DNA from: Brachionus manjavacas
Lineage: Eukaryota; Rotifera; Eurotatoria; Ploima; Brachionidae
Reading direction: 5' to 3'
Length of the DNA stretch: 64,000 bases
Assembly: GCA_019054805.1 (NCBI GenBank)
Contig: JAHQIY010000002.1
Location: 7,688,001 to 7,752,000 of the forward strand
Shown: piece after piece, positions 45,301 to 54,100 of the stretch
How the letters are laid out: the number at the start of each line of letters is the position of its first letter
Numbering within the stretch: the stretch's first letter is position 1
Program-made: the position numbers and the translations under genes
The notes under the pieces: model-generated
Told to the model about the DNA's origin: nothing
The model's input: only the letters and a program-made list of their open reading frames with translations
The model's database searches: none

Positions 45301-45400
45301 CACTGTCCTCATGTAAACTGGGCACAACATCACTCTCATCTATCTTGATCACAATTTTTGAACCATTTGCAGATGTTAGCTCATCATTTGAGTCGTTCAT
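21393..45400 (-). CDS. SLC4-family anion exchanger, gene B (10 inferred exons)
   Basis: Tandem paralog of gene A. Inferred exons, 5' to 3': 45400-45040, 42764-42566, 36159-35892, 35830-34979, 30033-29244, 25042-24894, 24842-23876, 23824-23655, 21699-21523, 21470-21393. They total 4011 nt (1336 residues), all phases compatible. The long N-terminus is acidic and Ser-rich (RRPSIFDYINQDSLDSEEFE), the size of AE2/AE3 N-termini. The band-3 domain shows SRWIKYEQTIDSETNKWNRP and VDFLDRPVMGFVRLV. The membrane domain shows MILGPTGPFLVFEEMLY, RFTEEIFAFLI, glycosylation site NIT, FFELELTG with the AE-type Glu, and KKGTGFHLDLL. The C-terminus DFYELTHLPI matches gene A. The two upstream exons (45 and 42.7 kb) are joined to exon 3 only by splice signals and phase. 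Without them an ATG at 36155 would start a 1148-residue protein. Introns carry many transposons. Confidence 0.88.
21960..22089. repeat. Inverted repeat, 38-bp arms (MITE or hairpin)
   Basis: Arms 21960-21997 and 22052-22089 are reverse complements at about 34 of 38 positions, sharing CTCTTTATTTCAG. The loop is 54 nt. There is no clear target duplication and no coding. Lies in an intron of SLC4 gene B. Confidence 0.65.
22275..22478 (+). mobile_element. Basic C-terminal remnant, probably of a MULE
   Basis: Encodes LRPGRKKKTNFFRKNFVADP followed by EDTPEAPIVHAAFSLAQYSA. It resembles the stretch KKTPSSFRQNFVNKPD at about 28290-28355, so the two are probably copies of one element tail. No start codon context; intronic. 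Confidence 0.45.
22648..22735 (+). repeat. One terminus resembling a DNA-transposon end (CAGTGGCGTAGCTA)
   Basis: CAGTGGCGTAGCTACATGG followed by opposed G-run and C-run blocks matches a terminal motif common in invertebrate DNA transposons, often hAT. I did not find the opposite end in this window. Confidence 0.4.
22736..23654. other. Intron of SLC4 gene B, faint coding trace
   Basis: A/T-rich. At 23102-23209 a short open stretch encodes MKQTKTIEQEEADNVDLETI and about 15 more residues before a stop. I cannot assign it, and it may belong to the element whose end lies at 22648. Confidence 0.3.
25616..25829. mobile_element. hAT-type MITE, 214 bp
   Basis: Ends read TAGGGGTCGGAAACTGGTTC and, reverse-complemented, CAGGGGTGGAAAATCGGTTC. 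Both fit the YARNG rule for hAT termini and are followed by GTTTTT-like sequence. Flanking octamers ATTATGTT (25608-25615) and ACAATGTT (25830-25837) match at 6 of 8 bases, consistent with an old 8-bp duplication. Non-coding; intron of SLC4 gene B. Confidence 0.7.
26795..27000 (+). mobile_element. LINE fragment (post-RT region)
   Basis: Encodes ALVRSLLEYREATWLTSYQK, then ILERVLNQIRFYKF. The pattern LVRSxLEYxxxxWxxxYQK..LERVQ is the conserved region after the RT thumb in Jockey/CR1-like LINEs. Short and degenerate. Confidence 0.6.
28035..28600 (+). mobile_element. Degenerate MULE-like tail with AT-hook motifs
   Basis: A broken reading runs from a weak SWIM-like piece near 28190, through KKTPSSFRQNFVNKPD, to two basic motifs of AT-hook type: KGGGRPKKGK near 28470-28510 and KKPGRPLKERTVLEFD near 28545-28599, then a stop. 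Frameshifts separate the parts. The GRP cores are typical of the C-terminal tails of the MULE relatives in this window. Confidence 0.5.
29068..29150. repeat. Tandem repeat, ~22-bp unit
   Basis: About 3.5 copies of a unit reading ATTAAAAATTTTTAACAAAA plus two A, immediately 3' of an SLC4 gene B exon. Confidence 0.75.
30231..31113 (+). mobile_element. Non-autonomous hAT element with transposase C-terminus, perfect 8-bp duplication
   Basis: The element spans 30239-31105. Its ends read TAGGGCTGGTAGATCGGTTA and, reverse-complemented, TAGGGCTGGTAGCTCGGTTA (one mismatch). It is flanked by perfect octamers ATTTTGAG at 30231-30238 and 31106-31113, the hAT hallmark. Subterminal regions are full of AACCGGTT words. 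At 30682-30819 the plus strand encodes SISPSSVPTEQTSSAGGLFV then TKDRTSLDPKSVKKLICLNS, which matches the C-terminal dimerisation region of hAT transposases (SxPxERxFSxAG..R..L.P..V..L..L). The rest of the transposase is gone. Lies in an intron of SLC4 gene B. Confidence 0.9.
31350..31600 (+). repeat. Unclassified repeat, copy 1
   Basis: About 240 bp shared with 39530-39990. Common stretches include GAGCAATCTATTAATAAGAT, AATTTAAAGAGGTTCTTTTT and CCAGTAGCTAAGAAAGTTGA. One frame reads NLKRFFFVTASPVAKKVDFN then GTFEKLNGD, which looks like a coding remnant because it is kept in both copies. Protein family not recognised. Confidence 0.6.
31777..31796. repeat. G-run (seven G, A, twelve G)
   Basis: Nearly uninterrupted G tract in otherwise A/T-rich DNA, within the LINE remnant, following TTAAAT. 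Could form a G-quadruplex on the plus strand or reflect polymerase slippage. Confidence 0.7.
31973..32118. mobile_element. Short MITE with ~30-bp inverted repeats and TA duplication
   Basis: The element spans 31975-32116. Left end begins ACGTAATCATCCGAATTGAG; the right end reverse-complemented begins ACGTAATTATCCGAATTTAG. Similarity continues through GTGACATGTC. Each end abuts TA (31973-31974 and 32117-32118), consistent with Tc1/mariner-type TA insertion. Non-coding, 142 bp. Confidence 0.75.
32131..32170. mobile_element. One end of the short hAT MITE family seen at 60.5 kb
   Basis: GGACTTTTAAACAACTCTG here, preceded by ACTTGGACTTTAATTTC, is the reverse complement of the left end of the element at 60493-60628, with one or two differences over about 37 bp. 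The other end is missing. Confidence 0.7.
32706..34978. other. Intron of SLC4 gene B, no feature recognised
   Basis: A/T-rich. A segment at 34335-34365 (TTTGAAGGAGCTTTAG) faintly resembles the LINE-A 3' hairpin, and CACACCTAAGGTGTG at 34770-34785 is a short near-palindrome. Neither is enough to call an element. Confidence 0.3.
37146..38010 (+). mobile_element. MULE transposase C-terminal half with SWIM finger and AT-hook
   Basis: Encodes NTLESTNNLIKIEGTFRKRL (the conserved E-x-x-N-N block), a helical region, FDNFDEWRNQARKIWM in a second frame (near 37480-37520), then a complete SWIM zinc finger CTCPYWRKNNICKHILFLAC from 37567. It continues DVPVGENRKRGKPV, ALMIQPTEL, an acidic coiled stretch, and an AT-hook KKKRGRPTGSKNKPK before the stop at 38008-38010. 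Two frameshifts (about 37485 and 37565) break the frame, so it is inactive unless these are sequencing errors. Inserted in a long intron of SLC4 gene B, opposite strand. Confidence 0.85.
38423..38836. mobile_element. Possible pogo/Tigger-type MITE
   Basis: Begins CAGTCAACTCTCGATGATCC, the classic pogo/Tigger-like terminus, and ends in a sequence that reads AAGACAAGCCTCGATTATCG reverse-complemented (11 of the first 15 bases match). TA lies at both sides (38421-38422 and 38837-38838). 414 bp, non-coding. Confidence 0.55.
39530..39990 (+). repeat. Unclassified repeat copy 2, split by a LINE-A 3' end
   Basis: 39530-39603 and 39811-39960 match the repeat at 31350-31600 (GAGCAAGCTATTGGTAAGAT; AATTTAAAGAGGTTCTATTT; TAGTAGCTAAGAAAGTTGAT). 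The intervening 39604-39810 is a 5'-truncated LINE-A 3' end running from TACCTTACTATTTCCTCTTT to TTCTGAAGGAGCTCTAGCAC and an A-rich tail. The 31-kb copy is the uninterrupted counterpart. Confidence 0.65.
39991..42565. other. Intron of SLC4 gene B, mostly featureless
   Basis: A/T-rich. A minus-strand open stretch at 40562-40756 contains SLAAWNNFRIEAGESSHKL, faintly like the WNxLP region of LINE C-termini; I do not call it. A perfect hairpin lies at 41382-41437. Confidence 0.35.
41382..41437. repeat. Perfect 23-bp inverted repeat with 10-nt loop
   Basis: Arms 41382-41404 and 41415-41437 are exact reverse complements (containing ATGGGTCATAATGGTTAG). The following 41438-41475 is a small tandem array of TTTCTTACG-like units. 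Confidence 0.85.
42765..45039. other. Intron of SLC4 gene B, no feature recognised
   Basis: A/T-rich intron between the two proposed N-terminal exons. A short (ATTTA)n-like run is present near 43405-43430. Confidence 0.35.
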
Positions 45401-48400
45401 TTTATCTAGAAAAGTAAAATAAAATTTGAAAAAAGTTATAAATTGTTTATTCATTGAATCAAAGCATTATGTTTTAAATCCCAGTGGATGGATAATTTTG
45501 AAAATTTTCAAATTAAATAATAGAATAGTTAAGTCGAAGCATTGACTAAAAATTTTTGATCTATTATACTAAACAATTTGTACTAAAATACTTAAATATA
45601 AGACCCTACCAAGACCGATCACTTTGTCTCATGCGAATTTTCGATTGAGCCAAGTGACCATTTTGGCGTCTAAATCAATTTTTTAGTTTATATAAATAAT
45701 TACATAAAATAAAGAGACATAAGATAGACAAATCTCATGAGATAATATTTATTGATTATTTTATTTGAAAAAAAACTTGATTAACCGAATCAAAGGCCGA
45801 AATACATGTTTTATTGCTTAATTACGATTGAATAGTTTTAATTATTTTATTATCTATGTTTCCCAAAGGGGAAGCCCTATGCTAGATTACGCATGTTTTC
45901 TATAGGCATTAGCTAGATTACTAATTCGTCGGGATATAACCAAATTCATAAATAATAAAATCTTTTAAATTATAAATAAATTTATCGTAAATGTAAACAG
46001 CTTTTTTTTATAAATTGATAAAAACTCATTTTACTTAAATTAGTAAATGTCACTAAAAAATCAATCAATCTTGGCATTATATGAATTTATCTTGATCAAA
46101 TTTTTTTTTACATTTACCTCCAAAACTCTATGTGAGCATCGCTGGTATTAAAATACAACTAATTATTCTTTCTTGCCTACTGATAGTCCCATAATCCTGT
46201 AAGGCACACAATAACTCGACTTAATAAAATTAACTTTTAGCAAAATTTCTTGCTAATAAATTTTATCAGGAAGCTGTTCATCTTCATGATTATCATGAAA
46301 ATTCGGGCAAGCATTCAGTTCCCTAGAATGAATCTCTAAAAGACTCACCAAACCATTTATTGTTGATTAAGCATTTTTTTTCTTTTTTTTATATTCTTAA
46401 TTTTTGAAATTAGAAAACATTAAATTAGAAAATATTTTTATTAAAAGTGAGCAATTTTTATTTCTTGGGTGAAAATAAAAAAATACATTTATCTGAAAAA
46501 TAAAATTTAACGCAAAAAGACTAAAAAGTTTTTATTTAAATTAAAAAAAAAAGTGAAAAGTTCTAAATCTATTGATGATGGAAAATCTTTCAATTTTTTA
46601 AAATTAATTTAACATATGTGTTAATTCCTTTTTTAATTGTTTATTTGATCATTTTATATATAAGTTAAAATTGTCCAACAATTAATTTAGTTTTAAATTA
46701 TCAATACTTAAATCAATTATTAAAGTATTTTTGTCTTTCATATTCTTGCTCGAAAAAGAATGATTAACTTTGGTTATCAAATTATTAATTATTATTTGCT
46801 AAAACATCTTTTTTTTTAAAGAAAAATTCATTAGAAACAGAACAAAAAATAAACTATCAAATACGAAACATAAATGATTCTGCAATTAAGTAAAAAAAAA
46901 GGAAATAAGTGCGACTTCTTGGAACAAAATTTAATAATTCAAATAAAATAGATAAAACCAAAATGAAATCTATTCATTTTATCTTGAAAATAAATAGATA
47001 AAATGAATAGATTAAAAATTAATTTATTAATCTTTTCATTTTATCTATTATTAAAAGCTTAATTTTTCGAATTAATTTAATTTAATAAAATTTTCAAATA
47101 CAAAGTTTATAATTTATAGTTAAGACAATTAGATCTTTTTTAATTTTTAAAGAATGAGTAGAAAATATTTTACTCATATTTTTAACTCATTAGATCTCTG
47201 CTAGTTTTTGTTTGATTGAAATTTATATTTTTAAGAACTTAAGAATCATTTTGAATTTTTTTTTTTATTTTTTATTCACCATTAAGCAGTTAAAGTTTCT
47301 AATTAACGGGTGGTAAAAAATGGTTTTCATCGGAGTTTTATCATAATTAATTAAAAAATTTAAAATTAAAAAATATTTAATTAATTAATTAATTTAAATT
47401 AGTTTTCATTAATATCTTGTTTTTTTAGAGTAAAATGGCTTATTTAAATGGATTTTAATTCTCTTTTTCTTTTTATTTTCTATGTTTATATTAAATATTA
47501 AAATTTTACAAAATGGAAAAATATAAGCCAAAAATCTTATTGAATATAAGACATATCTACAAATTTGCAGATATGGTCTAGTTCTGCCTATAAGTTTCTG
47601 TCTTAATACTAGATACAATTAACTTAACCATGGAATGGAACCTTATTTGCAAAGACGATCTGCATTTAAAGAAGTGAATAAATTATAAATTATGTCGAAG
47701 ATTTAAATTTGAATAAAGATGTTCAACTTGATATCAAGACCAAAATTTATGAGATAACATCACAAGAAGTACCTCATAGTCAATAAAGCTATAAGTACCA
47801 AAAAAAAATCCTATTGTAAGCCATTACTGTGGAGGGTATTTGCCAGATAAATAGGGAGTCAAAGGTCCATTTGGGAAAAATGTATAAAAAATTGAATTAT
47901 TTATATTTAAAATCTAATTTACTTAAAAAAATCAATCTAATTTACAAAAAAATACTATCGATAGATTTGATTTAAATTGACTTAAATAAAAAAAAATCCT
48001 TGATAGCGTTATGCAATGATAACCATCTTCAATTAATTCCAGAACTCTTCAAAATAGCTCATTTTAATCAGGATAAAATTCTCTACAAAATGATGTATCG
48101 AGCTTTCGAAGTTTTATTACCACTGAGGATAAGAAGAGTCATTTATGGGTCATTCAAGAGTCATGAACAAAGCAAAAAAATTATATTTAAAAAGTGCTTA
48201 TTTTTTTTGAAAATTAGATAAAATTTCACAAAAATAATAAAATTTTGAAACCTTATTTAGTGAAAATTTTCATTTGAATGTAAGGGAAGGGAAGGAAAGG
48301 ATAGGAAAGAAAACGTTAAATTTAGTTTTAATGTATTTTTCAGATTTTTTTAAATTGACGAAAAAAACTTTCAACTTAAAATTTTAAAATTCTAATACAA

Positions 48401-48970
48401 AATATTTTGTACAATTTATTTTTTTTGATAATGTAATTATTGAAATTTTCAAGTTCAAATAAAAATGTCGAAAATGTTCGAAGATTTCAATAATTTTAAT
48501 ATTGGTCTGTATGATAAAATAATCAGAAAGCTTTACTTCAAAATGGTGAGAAAAAATTAAAAAATTTCACTAATAGGATTGACGAAATGATTCTAAAGTT
48601 TTTCAAAAAAATATTTCGATGCAAAAAAAAATTTCCATCCAAATAAATGTTTTTTATATTAAATAGGGACTTAGCTAAAAATTTTAATATAGTCCTAATT
48701 TAAATGTTGTATTTTTACCACCATATATTACATTCAATTTCGAAAAAAAAATGCAAAAAATGTAAATTTGCCTTTCAAGACTCAATTTTTATAATTATTT
48801 AAATTCATTTTTATAATGTTTCTTCAGAACTTAACAATGCCTACAAATTTATCATTTTAATTGGATTGAATTTTGATACATAAAAAAATTTAATAAATTG
48901 TTATTAACTACAAGTATTTCAATATTGATTTCAGAATGAATGACAAAACCTCTGTCCAAACAAAGTTGGA
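45401..48970. other. 5' flank of SLC4 gene B and intergenic DNA
   Basis: An acceptor-like TTTTCTAG lies about 5 bp upstream of the ATG at 45400, so a further 5' UTR exon may lie upstream. An open stretch at 48000-48221 (LQLIPELFKIAHFNQDKILY) is not recognised and has no supporting context. A perfect inverted repeat lies at 46967-47013. Otherwise A/T-rich and featureless. Confidence 0.3.
46967..47013. repeat. Perfect 18-bp inverted repeat with 11-nt loop
   Basis: Arms AATCTATTCATTTTATCT (46967-46984) and its exact reverse complement (46996-47013). A third, partial arm follows near 47030-47045. Confidence 0.8.
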
Positions 48971-48979
48971 AAATAAATG

Positions 48980-49195
48980 AACCTTAACGCTTGTTCGAAT
49001 TTAAAGTGGAGCCATCAAGTTTCTTCAGCGGCAGATAGAGCTAATTTGTGCTTGACAGGGTACTTAAATATTGGGGCTTTAAATATTTTAAGCTCCTCGA
49101 TGTAACTTTAGCGCGCTTAAACAGCTCACTAAATGAAAGCAAAGAGAAAACTTCCTGGTCAACAAAGTAATAACTCGAATGAATCAAAACTGAAA
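48980..49195 (+). mobile_element. Eroded LINE fragment
   Basis: Traces NLKWSHQVSSAADRANL (RT thumb-like), and further on a frame giving NFLVNKVITRMNQN, similar to FFTNRVxxxWN of LINE C-termini. Heavily deleted. Confidence 0.45.
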
Positions 49196-49730
49196 ATATT
49201 GAATGCGAGATCAAAAAATTAATAATAATTTATTTTTTCATAATTTTACTTTGACTTAAATTAACTAGTGGTAAAAAAGCATATATTTTTTTTTGTAACC
49301 CAAGTTTGGAGTGATACTTTTTCTTCTTGACATTTTTTTTCCATGACATCTAATCCATGTAATACATGTAATCCGAAATCGATATTTAATTTTCTTTAGC
49401 AGTCTTTATCCTATAACTATAAAAATCAAACTAAAAAAAAATTCCTAGATCAATTAATTATTTATTCGAGAAATACTTTAGTTTCCGAAATTTGATCACA
49501 GGATTCGTGGGTTAAAAGAAATATCACTAAATATCATAACATATTATGTGAACTTTTTAATTTGTCTTTTTATAGACAAAAGTTATTAACAATAATAATT
49601 AATAATAATTACAAATAATAACAATAAAAACAATAATTTATTAACAAATTAATTAATGTTTTTAAACATATTTATTTAAAAAATTCAGTAAAACAATTAC
49701 AAATATTTATTTAATTTTTATTGCAATCAA

Positions 49731-50571
<841 letters not shown>

Positions 50572-51169
50572 TCTAAGAGATGGAAGTAATGTAATAAAAC
50601 TTGATCATTCTTTTTCATTAGAGGAATTAATTCCTTTAATCCATATATAGAATAAAATTTTAAATAAAAAATATTTTATTTACATCAAAATAAATAATTA
50701 AATTGCTAGATTTTAATAATTTTAATGCTAGACATTTATTTTGATTACAAAAATGACAAAAATCGAAAATGTATTTGATTATTTTATTTGAAATTGAATT
50801 TAAAATTAAAATTTTATTTTATTTTATTGCAAAATTTTTTTTTTTTAAAAATTGCCCAATTTAGTAAAAAAGCTCTTATTAAATGATAAAATTTTATCCT
50901 ATTTTTTAAGACATGTAAGTTTTAAATGATTATTTTATTTTAAAAAACCTTGATGATAGATGATATATTTATAAAAAAATTATAACTTTTAAACAAAAAT
51001 TTACCAGTTTTGAGTAAAAAATTTAAGAAATCCTTATTTAAAAATAATATTTTAAACGCTTTTTAAGAATAAGGAAAAAAAAATTTCAAAAAAAATGTCG
51101 ATTTTTGGTCATTTTAAGCACTACTGACACATCACTAAAATCTAATAATTTTCAGTAAAAAAATTTATT
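50572..51169. other. Intergenic region between YIPF4 and the Kelch gene
   Basis: A/T-rich. It should hold the YIPF4 promoter/5' UTR and the Kelch gene 3' UTR; no specific element can be supported. Confidence 0.4.
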
Positions 51170-54100
51170 CTATTTAAGTTCAATTTGAGTGTTAAATTTG
51201 TGCAATTTTCGAGTGTTCACTGAGGCGGAAACACATCTATAATAAGCTTTCAGTTCGCTTACATCATGTTCAACTATAGTCCATTTATGTTTTAGATCAT
51301 TGTTTATATCAGTTATAAAATCGAGACGAAAAACGCTGGTAAACATAAAACCGAAAAGTGTGGTACCACTAAATTGGCATTCAGTTGTTCCGCAAACAAA
51401 AATAGAATCGTTTTTATCCTTATAAACACAAACGCCAGTATTGTAGAGTGAAGAAGGCATTTTAGGACCTTCAGTCCAAGCGTTTGTATCAAAATCATAA
51501 ATTTCAACCGAGTCTAGAGCTTCTCTGGTAAAATAGTGCTCTCTGGACTCGGCATAGCGCTGACCACCAAATGCGTATATTTTATTGTTGTACACACATG
51601 CTCCCAGATTAAAGCGTCCAATGGTCATGGACGCTATTTCTGTCCATTCGTGTAGATCTGGATCGAATGCATAGCATGAATCATGACGACCAACACCACT
51701 TCTGCCCCCGAGGACATAAAATTTCTTGTCATGTTCAACTACACTTCCTGCCACAAACGCACTCGGCATCGTTCCCACATAGGACCATTTATTCTCGTTC
51801 ACATCATAGCACTCAACGACGTCTAGTGGAATTTGACCGATAGATATTCCGCCAAATGAATACAATTTTTGATTATTTAAGGCACACAAGCTGAAGTTAG
51901 CTTTGGCAAATAGCATATTTGAACGCTTAATCCATGTGTTGTGGAATTTGTCATACTCGAAAAGCTCTTTACTTAGCGTTTCGTCACCTAAATCAGAGAT
52001 TTTTGGTTTAATTTTCTGGACATGTAAAACACTGTTTAAGAAACTAAAAATTTTGAATTTTTTTGAAATAAATGGATTTATACCAGCTGCTAAAAAGTTT
52101 TGGTTTACATGGATTATAAAATTAAGTGATAAAATATGCAAACTGTGATGAGCCACATAATAAAGTTTAAATTATAGTTAATTTTCAAGTTTATACCTTT
52201 TTTGTTTTATGTATCGATAATTAATTAAAATTTAAACTAACTAATTTCACTAAAAAATTTAATTATTTGTTTTCTGTACCGAAATAAAATATCAAAATAA
52301 AGAAAAATAAGCTTAAATGAAAAAAAGATTAAAAAATTTTACATCACTGAATTACAAAATTACAAAAATTAACGAAAAATAACGCTTATTTACTTTAAAT
52401 TACCGACTGCCAAAAATTCCATAAAGTCGCTAAATTTCGGCTTTTTTCCATTCAAAATTTGATTTTCCACTTTTTTGATTATTTTTTCCACAAAAGATAA
52501 ACTTTGTAATTTTACGTAAATGATTGATCCAATTTTTTGTTAAGGCAAAATTTCGTAAAATAATTTAAAAATTTGTAAAAGTCTAATTTGCTAGATTTAT
52601 TTGATAATATTTTTTAAAAAATTAACAACAGTTTTACCAATCTCAATCTTTTTGATAAAAGCCTATTTTACCTTTTCAATCAAATTTATTCAATAAATAT
52701 TAGCTTTATTATTTTTTTTTACATTTTTAAATGGTGAATATTGGCTTGACATTTCTTAGGAATTTTTGAAATTCAAATATTGCTTTTACTACATCTTCTT
52801 CAGTTTTAATATTTAGTTGTCTTTCTTTATCCTTTAATTAGTTCCAGATCTTCTCGATTGGATTTAGATCTGGTGATTTTGGTGAAGATTTTGTAAATTT
52901 TTTATATTTAAAAAAAAAAACTTAATTAATAAAAAGATTTTATAGCCATTTTACATTTTTTTGGGGCAAATTTTAATAGATACTTACAGTATCTGATACT
53001 ATGGCATTTTTGAAAATCGGTAATTTTACGCAAATCAACGTTGTTTTAAGTAAAAAGGCGTTATTTATCGTTAGCTATAATTCAAAAGTCATTTTACGAA
53101 TTTATCGAAAACTTACATTTTTTAGTGTAAAATAACGTTAATTTCCTTAAAATATCGTCAGATGTAACAGTGGTTTGCATAATTGAAGCTTCAGGAAAAA
53201 AGGGGAAATAGTAAGGTATAGGGTTGGTCGACCGGTTTGAACAAACCGGTTTCTGGCCAAATTGGTTCGATTCTTCAAACCGGTTTTTGAAACCAGTTTT
53301 TTTTTCAAACCGGTTTTTGAAATCAGTTTTTTATTGGAACCAGTTTTTGAAACCGGTTTTTTAAAACTGTTTTATTAATTTAAATTGAACTGTTTATACT
53401 TATTCAATTATTTAATAGATCAATAATTAATTTTATTTCAAAAAGCTTCTAAAGATTAAAAAAAATCATACCATAAAGAAAATATCAAATTAAAAAACAA
53501 AAAATTTTGAAAAATAAATATTTTTTACATTAAATTACTAAAAAAGAATCAAAATAATGTAAATAAGCTAAAAAAATTAAAGTTGAAATTAAATTTAATA
53601 AGATAGTTTTAAAATACCGGTCTGAAAAAAAAAACTGGTTTCAAAAACCAGTCTGAAAAAAAAACTGATTTCAAAAACCGGTTTGAAAAAAAAACTGGTC
53701 TCAAAAACCGGTTTGAAAAAAAAACTGATTTCAAAAAACGGTTTGAAAAAAAAACTGGTTTCAAAAATTTGGTTCGGTTTGGAACCGGTCGACCAACCTT
53801 AGTAAGGTAGCAATTACACAATGGAGTTGAATATTCTATATATTTTGTTCGAAACTTTCTTCATATTCTTCCATCATTCTGATAACCAAAAGAATAGAAT
53901 GACTCAATCCTTGCCTTACTTATCTCTCATTAAAATCAAAAAGCCGATTCGAGTCTGTTAGTAATTTAAGTTTATTAAAAGCCTCGTGATGGTGAAAATA
54001 TTATTTTCTGAAAATGAATTCAAGCAAGGAAATTAATAATCTAATATTGATCCGACTAAAGATTTAAATAAGTTTTCTAGTGTATTTTGATTAAGACCCC

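Noticed and set aside
48000-48221. Open frame containing LQLIPELFKIAHFNQDKILY
   Set aside because: Starts at a non-ATG codon, is short and isolated, and has no splice-compatible partners that I could find. Left unassigned.
53609-53821. Minus-strand open frame with repeated FFSNRFLKPV units
   Set aside because: It is a translation of the ~30-bp arm repeats of the hAT element; no start context and no protein family.
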